Shown piece by piece: positions 31,122-42,435 of a stretch of DNA of 64,000 nucleotides (position 1 is its first letter; the number at the start of each line of letters is the position of its first letter). The position numbers and the translations under genes were made by a program. The notes beneath the pieces were generated by a model. The model made no database searches. It was not told the origin of the DNA and saw only the letters and a program-made list of their open reading frames with translations. The DNA comes from Choricystis sp. odSpoLacu1. Its lineage: Eukaryota > Chlorophyta > Trebouxiophyceae. The stretch is taken from NCBI GenBank assembly GCA_958009055.1, contig OY253653.1:1054001-1118000 (forward strand), read 5' to 3'.

Positions 31122-32184
31122 TCACACAGCCGCCGGCTTGGACGCGGCGGGAATCTTGACCGCGCGGTTGACGAATTGACCATCGACTTCCGCGGTCGTG
31201 ACGAGCGTCGCGCGCCCCGCCCCCATCTCCGGCTTGACGGTCGCACGCGCGGCCGTCGCATCACCCACAGCCGCGCCAAGGGCTTTAAGGTCGCCCTTTT
31301 TGAGGTCGGCGCGGAAGGAATCAGCCGCCGCTTTGGTGGGGAGAGAGATGAAACCTTCGTAAAAAGCACACTCGCGCGCCTCCTCCCCCGGGCAGTCCAC
31401 GCCCTTGAGCGCGTACTTCTGCCCCTGATCCACCGCCACCGTGACGAAAGGGTACGGGGGGGCGGGCCTCGCGTTTTCGGGCAGCTTGGCCCACGCAGCC
31501 AGGCCGTCGCGCAGGCCGAGCGAGTAGGGGCCGTACTCCAGCGTCGGCCGCACCGCCGCCTCGGTGGCCGTGATGTTGGGCCCGGACAGCATGATGGTGT
31601 ACCCCACCCGGTGCTTGGTCCAGTCAATGGCGGGGGCGGCGGAGGGGCCGGGGGCGGCCGCCGCGCCGGCGGGGGGGGCGGCCGCGCCCGCGACCGCGGC
31701 GACCACCAGGGACGAGGGTTGGGGGGCGGGCTCGGGGGAGGGCGCGAGCTTGGCGGCGGCGGCGGTGGCCGCCAGGAGGGCGAGCAGGACTGTGTGTGGG
31801 GTGGGTGAGACGGAAGGAGGGAAGCAGGGCTCACCCTGCTTCCCTCCCAGGAACGCGCGGGCGTGGGAGGCCAAACGACTCGTTTGGCCTTGCGACTGGC
31901 TTGGTGTCGCGCCGTCCTGCCCGTGCGCGCGTGGCCCGCCCCCTCTCTATCCCCATTCCCACGCTCGCGGTGGCGTGCGCGCGCACCGTTCGCGTTGCGT
32001 GGGCGGAGGGGGGGCCGATTGGGGGGCGGGGGAGCCACACAGGCGGCGAAGAGAGGAGAGTCCGGCAGACCGGCGCGGCGCCGGCGGGCCACGCTGCCCG
32101 CCCGCCTTGTCCCCGTTTCCGCCCCCCGATCGCGCGCCACCAACGCATCAGCCACGCCACACACTCACCGCGAGCGGCACGCAT
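31122..32184 (-). CDS. Secreted or lumenal protein of unknown function
   Basis: Two exons on the minus strand, 32169-32184 and 31122-31789, give 227 residues. The 16-base first exon joins to read MRAARVLLALLAATAAAAKL, a textbook signal peptide, which strongly supports the splice (GTGAGT donor, CACACAG acceptor, 379-base intron). After an Ala/Pro-rich linker comes a conserved-looking domain: DWTKHRVGYTIMLSGPNITA, YGPYSLGLRDGLAAWAKLPE and VTVAVDQGQKYALKGVDCPG, with two Cys in the last part (DCPG and RECAFYEG). I do not recognise the family. The C terminus is Lys/Ala-rich. Divergent from the HECT ligase gene with 170 bp between starts. Confidence 0.6.
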
Positions 32185-32354
32185 TGCGAGCAGAGGGCAG
32201 GGCAAGCTGCAACCGGTGAGACGGGAGGCACGGAAGAGGGGCAAAAAGGCCGAGTGTGACGTCGAGAGCGAGGGGGGGGGGGGGGGGCGAAAAAAAAAAA
32301 CTCTCCTCTCGGGCTCGAGCCACACTCTTCTCTTCTCTCCTGCCTCTCACCGCG

Positions 32355-35300
32355 ATGGGTGCCGATACCTCCCTCGGCCCCCCGCGGCTCAAGCAGCCCA
32401 AGGATGCGGCCTCGGTATGTGCTTGTTTGGGCAGCGTCGACGCGGCCGTCGTGTTGCCTGACCACCCGCCGCGGCTCGTCTCCCCGCGCCTTCCATTCGT
32501 AACTGACGCGGCCCGCCCAGCGTGCGCGCCACCCGTCGACAGTGGTGCTGTACCCAGCCCACGCGACTGTGGCGGGCGTTGAGGGCAGCGAGGGCCGGGC
32601 GCGGCACGGCTGGCACACATTCGCAAACACACGCCCACGGGGACTCGCTCACCCGCCCTCCCCTCTACCTCACCTTCTCACACAGGACCGTCCCGACCTG
32701 GCGGTGTCGCCACGCGCCATGCTGCTGTCCACCAGCTATGACGAAAACGGGTGGACGTGCGGTGCGTGTGTGTTTTGGAGGGAGGGGAGGAGGACAACGC
32801 GGGGGCAATGCCCCTGCCTGCCCACTCACGTCCGCGCCACCCGCCGCCCACGCTCCCGCCCCGCCCGCCACAAACCGTGGACGACGTGCGCGCGCGCCAG
32901 ATGCGGCACAGGGAGCGCTGCAATGCGCGCCAATCGCCACGATTGGGGCACTCACAACACAAACACCACCTCATCACACAGGCACCGGCCCCCTCGGCGC
33001 CGGCCGCGACGCGTCCCGCCTGCCCGTCAACCCGGCGGGAGTGCGCCGGTGGGCCACCCTGGCTCTGGGCCCCACCCACGCCGCCGGCATCGATGGCGAG
33101 GGCGGCGTCCACTGTTGGGGACGGGGCGACCACGGCCAGCTGGGGACACCCCCGGGGGAGAGGCGGGACGCGCCCGCCCGGGTGGCCATCCTGAAAGGGT
33201 GGGATGTGCGCTCGGTGGCGTGCGGGTGAGTTTTATGGAGAGAGAGAGAGGGTGGAGAGAAAAGGTGGGAGGGAAACCTCGTGCCACGACGCGCACCCCA
33301 TCCCACCCCACCCTCCCACACAGCTCCGAGTTCACCGTCGCCGTCACCCCGGACGCCGTCATCACGTGGGGGCGCAACGATGTCGGCCAGTGCGGCCAGG
33401 GCGAACGCTCGGAGAGGGCGTGGGTCAAACCCCGCTCGCTGAAACCACTGGCCGGCATCCCTGTTGCTTCCCTCGTCGCTGGCCCGTCCCACATCCTGGC
33501 CGTCACCCTCACCTCCCAAGTGTATGCATGGGGCGGCAACGACAGAGGGCAGTTGGGGCTGGGGGACACGACCGCCCGGCGGGCGCCCACCCTGATCAGC
33601 GGACTTTGGGGGCTGCCCGTCACGTCGCTGGCCGCGGGCGGCGCCCACTCGGCCGCTCTCACCGCCAACGGCTTCCTGTTCACGTGGGGCGATGACGCGG
33701 CTGGCCAGCTGGGCCTGCCCGCGCCTGCTGACGCAGCGGCCGCTGCTGCCGCTGCGCGCGCGCCCGCCGCACGCGCCGCGCGCGCCCGGGCGGTGAATCA
33801 ACGCTTCCTCTCCTCCCTGCGCGACATGGGCGTCCCCACCGACAGAGCCGAGCTCGCCCTGGCGGAGACAGGCAACGTGGGCGTGGAAGTCGCTGCCGAG
33901 TGGTTGTTCAGCGTGCCGGAGGCAGTGGTGGAGCGCGCGCTCGCGGGCTCCGACCCAAACACGCCGCGCGACGCCTCGGCGAGCGGTCGCGCCGGCGGCG
34001 CGGCTTCCGACACCGGCGACCCCGGCTGGCGGGCCACCCCCTCCCGCGTCCCCCTGCAAGCCGTCATCGCGATGGCGGCGGGGGGCAAGCACACGCTGGC
34101 CGCCACGGCGGACGGTGGCGTGTGGGCGTGGGGCGACAACTCGCACGCCCAGTGCGGCATGAGTGATGGGTCGTCCCTCTCCACCCCCACCGTGCGCACG
34201 CCCACCCGCCTGACCGCCCTGGATGGTGTGATCATCACGTCCCTGGCAGCGGGCACCGCCCACAGCCTGGCCTTGGCGGACGATGGGTGCCTCTACGGCT
34301 GGGGCGCGGCCGACGGGGGCGCGCTCCCCGGCGCGCCCACCGACGCGCACACGCTCACCACCCCCACCCGCCTCACTGTCGCCCCCCTGCTCGCCCCGCG
34401 CCGCCCCACGCCGTCCTCCTGCCGGTCCCCTCCCGTCGTGGCCGCCATCGTGGCGGCGGGCGACGCCAGCGCCCTGCTGACGCGCGCGGCTGATGAGCCC
34501 CCCCCCCCGCCCCCGCCCTCCCTGGCCGACCGCCTCACAGCCGCCATCGATGCCGCGGCCGAGGATGCAGCTGGTGCGGCGGCTGTGATGGCGACTGGTG
34601 GTGGTGGTGGTGGTGCAGGCGGCACCGGCGCCCCCCCGCGCGCCGCGTGGCCGTCGGCGCGCTTCCTCAAACCCATCCTCTCGGCAGTCGACGCCGTCTT
34701 TGGCTCCGCCGCCGCCCTGTCCACCGCGTTTGGCACGGCGGGCGATGTAGGCATCGACGTCGTCAAGCTGGACGCCGCCCAGACGCGGGTGCTGGAGCTG
34801 TACGCGCCGTTGGCGGCGGGTGGTGGAGGAGGAGGGGTGGGCGGAGGCGGTGACGCGCCGCCCCCGCACACCGCCCCCCCGACAGCTGCTGCCGCCGCCT
34901 CCGAATCCATCGCCGCCCTGTGCGCCGCCTCCCTGCACTCCTCCCTGTTCAAGGCCGCCAACACGCTGCTGGACGACCTGCACAAGCACGCCCACCTGCT
35001 GGGCACGCCGGAGCGCGCGCAGGCCCTCCTGGCCGCCGCCCAGTCCCCCCTGCTCGCAGAGCGGGCCACCGCGTCCGTGCTGGTGCCGCGGCTGTGCAAC
35101 ACCATCCTGCTGGCTCCTCCCGCCGCCCGCCGCGTGCTGGTGCGGTGGTGGTCGGGGTACCCGCCCGACCTGCTGCGCGACCGCGTCGTGGGCCCCCTCC
35201 AATCCTACCTCACCGATGAACTGGCCGCCACCAAGAAGCTCACCCTGTCCGTCATGGCCGTCATCAAAGTGTTGGCCGACGTGCACCGTGCCTCAGGGGA

Positions 35301-37224
35301 GGCGGCGGTGCCGCTGCCCCCGGACGCGTTTTACAACGAACTCATCTCGGACAAGCTGGACGTGGAGGACCACTACGTGGCCTGGCGCCAAACCCACGAC
35401 GCGCCTGCCGCCGCCGCCGCCTGCGCGGGCGGCCCCACCGCGGACGGCCCCTTTTCGTTCTGCTCCTACCCCTTTTTGCTCAACCCGCGCGCCAAGTCCA
35501 AGCTGCTGCACACCGAGGCTCGCTTCCTGATGACGCAGACCGTGCACCAAGCCCGCATCGAGCACGTCCAGTCTGGGCGGGGGGGTGGGGGCGAGGGCGA
35601 GTGTGTCGTGCCGGCCAAGGGGGGGGGGGGGGGGGAGGGGGGGAGCAGCGCGGCCGACACAACCGAAATGCAGCTGCCGCCTCAACCCCCTCGCCCCCAC
35701 TCCCGCTCCAGCACGGGTGGCTCCTCCCTGCGCTCCCTGTGGACCGCTGTCTGGCGCGGCGCCCGCGTGACGGATGAGGAGGCGGCCGCGTCGCGGCGCC
35801 CGCCCACGCCGCCGCGCGGGCATCGCTCGTCGTCCCACCCGCACCGCACGTCTTCGTCCGCGGCCTCCACACCCCGCCTGCTGAACGCGGACGCAGCGCC
35901 CGCGCGGTTGGTGGGGGGGGCGCTGGCGGCTGACGAGCGCGCCGCGGCGGCTCGTGAGCTGACGGTCGCCGCGACGCGCGCCGGCGGCGCGTCTGCGCGG
36001 TCGACTGACGCCACGCCGGCGGGGACACCCTCCGCCGCCGCGGCTGAAGCTGCGGCGGCTGCGGGGCTGGAGGCGGGCACCCCCACGCCGTCTCCTCCCC
36101 TGCGCCACGGCTCGATGAACCTGCCCCCCCCGTCGGCGTCGGGCGTGCCCGCCACCCACCCCGACATGTGCATCGTGCGCGTGCGCCGCTGCCACCTGGT
36201 GGAGGATGGACTCGCTGAAATCGCTCGCCAGAGGCCACGTGATCTGCTGAAACCATTGCGCGTCCACTTCATCGGGGAGGATGGGATCGACGCGGGCGGC
36301 GTCAAAAAAGAGTTTTTCCAGCTGCTCGTCACCGAGCTGCTGTCCCCCGACTACGGCATGCTGGTCTACCTGCCCGAATCCCGCACCTACTGGTTTAACG
36401 CTGCCTCGCTGGAGGGCGACGACGAGTTCATGCTGTTGGGGTTGGTCCTCGGCCTCGCGATCTACAATGCGGTGCTGCTCGACTTTCCGCTGCCGATCGC
36501 CCTCTACCGCAAGCTGCTGGGTCAAGCCCCCACCCTGCGCGATTTGGAGGCCATGGAGCCCACGCTGGCCAAGTCGTTGCGTCAGCTGCTGACGTATGAA
36601 GGGCCGGGATCAGTGGAAGACGTTTTCTGTGCTTCATTCGTCGCCGCCCCCCCGGGCGCGTCCACCGGCGCCGACCCCGTCGAACTCGTCCCTGGCGGCG
36701 CCTCCCTCCCCGTCACTGAGGCCAACCGGCGCGCCTACGTGGACGCCTACGTGGTCTTCTACCTGACGACCGCCGTCCACGCCCAGTTTGAAGCGTTTGC
36801 GCGCGGGTTCGCCATGCTGGCGGGCGGCCCCGCCATCCACCTGTTCACCGCCACCGAGCTGGAGAGGCTGGTGTGCGGCTCCCCCGTGCTCGATTTTGGG
36901 GCGTTGAGGAAGGCGGCGCGGTATGATGGCGGGTACACCGCCGACTCTCGTGCCGTCGTCTGGTTGTGGCACGTCGTCGCAGGGTTCACCCCCGAAGAAG
37001 AGCGCCGCTTCCTCAAGTTTTTCACGGGCAGCGACCGCGCTCCCATTGGCGGCCTCGGCGCCCTGCGCACCGTTGTCCAGCGCGACGGCCCCGACTCGGC
37101 CAAGCTGCCGACGAGCCACACCTGCTTCAACACGCTGCTGCTGCCTGACTACGCGTCCCAGGAGGCACTGGGGGACAGGCTGAGGCTGGCCATCATGAAC
37201 TCGGAAGGGTTTGGCCTGGAGTAG
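32355..37224 (+). CDS. RCC1-repeat HECT E3 ubiquitin ligase (HERC-like) with an inserted UBA-like domain
   Basis: Exons 32355-32414, 32686-32761, 32982-33225 and 33324-37224 encode 1,426 residues; all introns fall in the first 130 codons. RCC1-type repeats begin near residue 60 (HAAGIDGEGGVHCWGRGDHG, ITWGRNDVGQCGQGERSERA, VYAWGGNDRGQLGLGDTTAR, FTWGDDAAGQLG). At about 283-325 a UBA-like helix bundle is inserted (RFLSSLRDMGVPTDRAELAL), after which repeats resume (WAWGDNSHAQCGMSDG). A long variable middle follows. The HECT domain occupies about 1065-1426: LRVHFIGEDGIDAGGVKKEF, FMLLGLVLGLAIYNAVLLDF and the catalytic LPTSHTCFNTLLLPDY with Cys1394. It should transfer ubiquitin to unknown substrates. 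The combination resembles HERC and UBE3A-like ligases. Confidence 0.9.
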
Positions 37225-37504
37225 AGGAGGTGGGTGGTTGGCGGTGTGTTTTGCACACGTCGCGGCCTGTTGTTTTTTTCCGTCTCATTTTTGACCCTCC
37301 CTCTTTTTTTCTTTCTTTATTCACTATCTGCACGCGCGAGAGCCCCCCCCCCCCCCCCCCCCTTCCCCCCCTTTCTTTAACACGAGAGAGAGAGAGAGAA
37401 AGTGAGAGTGGTGGGTGTGTTGGTTAACTGGGGGGGGGGGGGGGGGCGTGTTATAACAAAACGGATTCCACTGTTTTTTCTTTCCTTTCTTTTTTCACCA
37501 CCCA

Positions 37505-38966
37505 TCATCGCCTCTCAAACAGCAGCCCGCACTCGATGTGGTCGGTCCCGGGAAACTGGTCAAACACGGCGGCCCGCGTGGCGACGTGGGTGGCAGCCAG
37601 GCCGCCTGGCACGCGTGCGTCGGCCGCCAGGGAGGCTGGGTTGCACGAGACGTACAAAATCCGGTCAAAGCGCGGCAACAGCGCCGCCGTCCCTGGCCCC
37701 ACCCCCGCGCGCGGCGGGTCCACCAACACGGTGGCCAGGTCAAAGTCTGCCAGGTCGATGGTGCCCCCACTGATGGTGGTCTTGCCGCCGGCCGCCTCGT
37801 CCACGGCGCGCAGGGCGGCCGCGACGCGGTCGGCGTCTGCGCGCGCGAGCGTGACGCGGTCGCCGCCGGGGTTGGCGCCCAGGTTGATGGCCGCCACCGC
37901 CACCGACGCGCGCGACACCTCGGTCGCCACGACGCGGCGGAAGGTCGGGGCCAGGGCCACCGTGAAGTTGCCGTTGCCGCAGTAGAGTTCGAGCAGGTCG
38001 TCGGAGCGAGGGGGAGGAGGAGGAGGCGGAGGGGCGGCATCTTCGGTCGTCGACGCCGCCCCGCCACTCAACCGCCCGGCAGCCCTCCCATCCCCCCCGC
38101 CCGCCACGTCGGCCGCCCACGTCAGCATGGCTTCACACACGCGGCCGTTGGGCTGGGAGAAGGCGCCCTCCACTTGGCGGTAGTGGAGGGTGCGGCCGGC
38201 CACGGTGAGCGTCTCGTCGCACCACGCGCGCTCGACGTCGATTCTCTGCCCGCGCGACCGCCCCACCACGTCGACTCGACGACCTCCGATGGTGGACGCG
38301 ACGGCAGTCAACTGCTGCTTCAACTCTGCTGCTGCGGCGGTCCACTCGTCGTCTAGTGTGCGGTGGTAGAGCAAGGAAACGACAGCATCACCCGACAGCG
38401 CGGTGTGAAAGTTGGCCTGAAACAGCCTTCGCCGCAGGGTGGGGGTGGCCCGCGCCGTGGCCCGCACCGCGACCATGAGGGCGTTCATCAGGTGGGGGCC
38501 GACGGGGAAGGTGGCGACGGTGACGCGGGGGGGCGGCTTGATGGATGGGTCGCGCTGTGGAGAGGGTTAAAAAAGTGGTTTAAATGAACCGTTTTTGATC
38601 TTGTCATGCGCCCAATCCACACACACCCCCAACAACACAACTCACCGTGTCAAACATCACGTAGTCCAGGGCGTCGCCGTCGTGCCACACCCGAAACTCG
38701 GCGCGCAGGCGGTACCCCTGCGCCGCCGACCGCGCCATCGTGAACTCAACGCCCGGGTCCAGCAGCCCTCCTAGCGTGGCTTGTACGGAAGCGACCTTGG
38801 CGGCCAGGCGGGCGTCGTACTCGTCGGGGGCGACGGCGCCGGGGGGGAGGAGCGGGTGGGGCGCCATGGGGAGCGCGGCAGCGGCGGTGGAGGGGCGGAG
38901 GGGGGCCGCTCGCCGCAGCACAAAGCGAGCAGCACGGCCACCGTAGGCGGCCACCGCAGGCCGCAT
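37505..38966 (-). CDS. TRMA: TrmA-type tRNA (uracil-C5-)-methyltransferase, organellar
   Basis: Two exons on the minus strand, 38646-38966 and 37505-38554, give 456 residues. The leader MRPAVAAYGGRAARFVLRRA looks like an organelle presequence. Then come TrmA landmarks: AAQGYRLRAEFRVWHDGDAL, PVGPHLMNALMVAVRATARA and HRTLDDEWTAAAAELKQQL, then FSQPNGRVCEAMLTWAADV before the SAM-binding motif DDLLELYCGNGNFTVALA. The catalytic region reads VLVDPPRAGVGPGTAALL and ILYVSCNPASLAADARV, the Cys-bearing motif of RNA m5U methyltransferases; the protein ends HIECGLLFERR. TrmA makes m5U54 in the T-loop of tRNA. A short Pro/Gly insert sits just before the SAM motif. The bacterial-like form suggests plastid or mitochondrial tRNA as target. 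Confidence 0.9.
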
Positions 38967-39132
38967 GCGGGGGTGGGCAGGGTTGGAACGAGAAAGGCTG
39001 CGTGTGTTTGTTGTCTTCGCTGCTAACCGTCGCGTCTCCCCCCCCGCGTCTCCCTCTCCAGTCGTGTTTTCGCCTGCCTTTTTTCTCTCTACATCACACA
39101 CACACACACACAGACACACACCATCCAATCAA

Positions 39133-39915
39133 TCAATCATCCCGCACCAACACAAACAGCGTCCCCTTGTTGCCACGGCTCAACCGCACGCGCCCCTCCC
39201 CCTTGGGCGCCAGGTACGTGACATCGATCCACCCCTTGACCTCGTCCCCCAGCCCCGTGCTCTGCAAGAACTTAAAGGGGACGAGATACGGCACCGTGAC
39301 CGGCAGAGCTTTGAACTTGAAGTAGGCACGGTCAAACGCAAAGTCGATGCGGCGCGTTGGGTCGGCAGGGGGGCCCGTCTGCGACTTGCCAAACAGGGGC
39401 AGGCCCGCCCCCCGCCTCGGCGTGAACCCCGGCAGAGGAGCCACCGTCGTGCTGGCTTCAGCCTCCACGCGCAGCACGCCTGCAGAGCCCAGGGTGACGA
39501 CGTTGGTGACGCGCTGCGGGGTGCCGTCACCCTTTGCCAGCTCAATCTCTTGGTGCACGGTGAAGGAGTCGCGCGCCGTGAACGCTCGCTGGATGGGGGA
39601 CGATGTGCCAGGTCTTGTGGTGAAGACTAACAGCCACTTTCCTTCAACATCCTGGGCAGAGGCGGGGGCAGGGATGCCGCCGTCGGCTTCTAGAGTGGCC
39701 ACCGCTGCTGCCACGGCCGCGGCAGCTTGATCAGACAGCCCGCCCGCCCCCCTACCGGCCACGCCATCGATGGCGGCCAGCAGGGAGGCTTCAGCGGCGG
39801 TCAGGGTAGCGGCTCGGGCGGAGGGGAGCGCGGCGGGGGGGCGGGGCAGGGCGCGGCGGGGGGCGCGGGCCGGGACGATGAACGGTTGAGCGTGGGCGAG
39901 CACAGGGCGAGCCAT
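39133..39915 (-). CDS. Plastid lipid-associated protein / fibrillin
   Basis: Single exon, 260 residues. The leader MARPVLAHAQPFIVPARAPR and on is Arg/Ala/Pro-rich, as in plastid transit peptides. The PAP/fibrillin core follows: SLLAAIDGVAGRGAGGLSDQ, then VEGKWLLVFTTRPGTSSPIQ (the conserved 'W-L-L-F-T' start of the barrel), RVTNVVTLGSAGVLRVEAEA, RIDFAFDRAYFKFKALPVTV, PYLVPF and GWIDVTYLAPKGEGRVRLSR near the end, with the final NKGTLFVL strand. Fibrillins bind lipids in plastoglobules and thylakoids. This is one of several plastid markers in the window. Stop on the minus strand is close to the TrmA-type gene start (166 bp). Confidence 0.85.
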   Translation of the reverse strand: MARPVLAHAQPFIVPARAPRRALPRPPAALPSARAATLTAAEASLLAAIDGVAGRGAGGLSDQAAAAVAAAVATLEADGGIPAPASAQDVEGKWLLVFTTRPGTSSPIQRAFTARDSFTVHQEIELAKGDGTPQRVTNVVTLGSAGVLRVEAEASTTVAPLPGFTPRRGAGLPLFGKSQTGPPADPTRRIDFAFDRAYFKFKALPVTVPYLVPFKFLQSTGLGDEVKGWIDVTYLAPKGEGRVRLSRGNKGTLFVLVRDD

Positions 39916-40563
39916 TGCGCGATTGAGAGGGGGGGGGAGGAGCACGAGAAACGTGGACAACGAGAGTAGTGGGGCGAGAACGGAAAAAAGCAGTGGCAGC
40001 GCGTCGGCGCGCGCGCGCTCTCTCACTCTTGCGTTTGTTCGCGCAAAACATTCTGGCGGTTGGCGCGCGGCCACCCTCCGTCACTCCAGGTACGTGTCGC
40101 CAAAGTTACGCACTGCTTATTTGGAGGTGCAATGCGAGGGTGGCAGCAGCGAATGCGGGGCGGGCGGAGCCCCCCCGACGCGCCGGGTCAACCTGGCTCG
40201 CTTGGGGCGCCACCATTTGGCTGTGGCCGGGCGCCTTATGCGGCCTCCCACCGCCCCCATTGACGCCACCTGGGTGTTGATGCATCAACACCGAGGCGCA
40301 GCAGTGGTGGTGGTGGGGAAAGAGAGCGCAGGCGGGCGCGGGGAGACCCGACACGCTCCCGTTGCGTGTGCCGCTAGCGCGCCGCCAGCCCCACGCGCAC
40401 CCACACACGCCTTCCCACCCTCCAATTGCGCGCACTATGGCGTAGTGCCAATCTGTGTTTGCGTCTGGGGCACGTGAAGCGTGGAGAAAAGGCACACACC
40501 ACTCACAACGCTTCCCCCCCCGCCCACCCACCAAACAACAGCTCGACGCCCCACCCACCCACA
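39916..40563. promoter_or_regulatory. Divergent spacer between fibrillin and the GH5 gene
   Basis: 648 bp between two start codons, the longest divergent spacer in the window. It must contain both promoters. Frames across it on both strands are open for up to about 180 codons but read as low-complexity sequence. A CA-rich block and the CCACCCACCCACA leader lie just before the GH5 ATG. No specific element can be named. Confidence 0.5.
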
Positions 40564-42435
40564 ATGGCGTCCTCCCCGCGCACGCCCGACCGCCGCCCCC
40601 GCCACCCCACCAAGGACGTGGAGGAGGGGCGCCCCCTGAAACCCGGGGCGGGGCCACCGGGTGGCTCCCCCCCGGGCGCGCCGTCGTCGTCGTCTTCGCC
40701 GCGCGACAACCGCGCGCTCTGGGCCGTGCTCCTCATCCTCCTCCTCTCCGGCGGCGCCTACTGGTACACGCACCGCGTCCCCCCCAAGCGCGAGCTGGGG
40801 GCGCCCCCCAAGCCCCCCTCCGCCGCGGTGGCTGCCCCCGACGAAGGGCGCGTCGCTGTGGACGGCACGTCTTTCACCCTGCACTGCCGCCCCTTCATCG
40901 TCGCGGGGTTCAACGGCCACGACCTCGCCCCCAAAGCCATCGCCACCGTGGAAGTCAACAAGTGCGCGGGCGGCAAACCCGGGCGGGCGTGGGTGAGGGA
41001 ACAATTCAAAAACGTGACGCGCGCGGGGTTGAACGTCGTCCGCGTGTACGCGCACACGACCGACCCCAAGCTGCCCCACTTGACCGGCCCGGACACCGTC
41101 AACGAGGACAACATGCTGGGCCTGGACATTGTGCTGGATGAAGCGCGGCGCGCGCGGCTCAAGGTGGTGCTGTCGCTCCTGGATAACTGGAAGTTCAGGG
41201 GGGGGGTCGACGAAATTGTCGAAATGTCGCCCACCGCCCCGCCCCGCGCCCACAAGCGCCCCTTTGATGGGGATGGCGACTTTGACGACACGGGGCTGCA
41301 GGACGACGTCAAAAAGTATGAGGTGACGCGGCACGCGCTGTTCTTTTCGGACGCGGGGTCTCGTAACATCTACAAACACTGGGCCTCCACCGTCCTCACC
41401 CGCCGCAACGCGTTCAATGGGCGCGTCTACGCGGACGACCCCACCATCATGGCGGTCAACCTGTTGAACGAGCCGCGGTGTGAGACGTGGGCGGTGCCCG
41501 AGTGCGCTGAAACGTTTGGCGCGTGGGTCGCCGACGCGGCCGCCCACGTCAAATCCATTGCCCCCAACGTCCTGGTGACCATCGGTTCCGAGGGCTTCTA
41601 CACGGGCGATGACGCAGCCCGCGTGGCCCGCAACCCGCAGGAGTGGGGGGCGATGATCGGTCAAAACTTTATGAGTGATGGCGCCATTCCCAACATCGAC
41701 TTCCTCACCGTCCACTACTGGCCCGACAACTGGTTCCTGGAGTCGGAGGACGCGTTCATGCACGCCTGGCTGGATGGGCACGCGGCTGACGCTGCTGAAC
41801 TCAACAAACCGCTCATCCTGCAAGAGTTTGACAAAACGCTCCCCCGCCCCAAGAACGCGGCCGCCTGGACGCGCAGCGTGCGTGAGAAGCGGGACCCCGC
41901 GTTCAAGTCGGTGTACGCCCACGTCGCGGACCATGTGGCGCGGCCGGGGTCTGCGCTGGCGGGGGCGTTGTTTTGGAGGCTGGAGCTGCCCGTCTATGCT
42001 GGATCCTCCAACGCAGACTACGGCGTGTCCTGGCACGACGACACCACGGTGGCCATCGTCACCAAGTACGCCAAGCGGGCGGGCGCCCTGATGGCGGCGA
42101 CCGCGCCCGACGCCAAGTGCAGGCTGGAGTGCTGGACGCCCGTGCCGGGGGGTGGCCGCGCATGTGTCGAAGACCGCGCCGCCTGCGCCGCGGCCGCGGC
42201 CGCCGGGTCGGCGGCGGCAGCTGCTGACGCCGAGGCCCGCGTCTGGCCCAACAAGGCGGCGTGCTGTGCCCCGGGGCTGGGCGCGTTTGACGCTGGGTGT
42301 GTCAAGGGAGCGACCACCCCTCCCACCACGACGCTGCGGCCCACGCCAAGCCGGCGGTCCACGCCAAGCCGGTGCCGCACGACCCCGCGGACGACATGTA
42401 TGCGCCTTGAGAGAGGGAGAGAGAGCCTGGGGTGA
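40564..42435 (+). CDS. Membrane-anchored GH5 glycoside hydrolase (endo-beta-mannanase-like)
   Basis: Single frame of 623 residues. A Pro-rich basic N-tail (about 50 residues) precedes one membrane helix (ALWAVLLILLLSGGAYW, about 51-67), giving a type II membrane protein with its catalytic domain in the secretory lumen or outside. The GH5 barrel follows: FIVAGFNGHDLAPKAIATVE, NVTRAGLNVVRVYAHTTDP, VVLSLLDNWKFRGGVDEI, the acid/base NLLNEPRCE (Glu303), TVHYWPDNWFL, and the nucleophile LILQEF (Glu421). This resembles beta-mannanases. A Cys-containing tail follows. Near 42303 the reading may slip: another frame from about 42310 reads AHAKPAVHAKPVPHDPADD and stops at 42408-42410, more natural than the Thr/Arg-rich tail as given. 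Confidence 0.82.
   Translation: MASSPRTPDRRPRHPTKDVEEGRPLKPGAGPPGGSPPGAPSSSSSPRDNRALWAVLLILLLSGGAYWYTHRVPPKRELGAPPKPPSAAVAAPDEGRVAVDGTSFTLHCRPFIVAGFNGHDLAPKAIATVEVNKCAGGKPGRAWVREQFKNVTRAGLNVVRVYAHTTDPKLPHLTGPDTVNEDNMLGLDIVLDEARRARLKVVLSLLDNWKFRGGVDEIVEMSPTAPPRAHKRPFDGDGDFDDTGLQDDVKKYEVTRHALFFSDAGSRNIYKHWASTVLTRRNAFNGRVYADDPTIMAVNLLNEPRCETWAVPECAETFGAWVADAAAHVKSIAPNVLVTIGSEGFYTGDDAARVARNPQEWGAMIGQNFMSDGAIPNIDFLTVHYWPDNWFLESEDAFMHAWLDGHAADAAELNKPLILQEFDKTLPRPKNAAAWTRSVREKRDPAFKSVYAHVADHVARPGSALAGALFWRLELPVYAGSSNADYGVSWHDDTTVAIVTKYAKRAGALMAATAPDAKCRLECWTPVPGGGRACVEDRAACAAAAAAGSAAAAADAEARVWPNKAACCAPGLGAFDAGCVKGATTPPTTTLRPTPSRRSTPSRCRTTPRTTCMRLERGRESLG

Noticed and set aside
32974..35286. 770-codon open frame antisense to the HECT ligase gene
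   Set aside because: High-GC coding DNA leaves the complementary frame open; composition is Gly/Arg/His-rich without domains, and the plus strand carries a clear RCC1/HECT protein.
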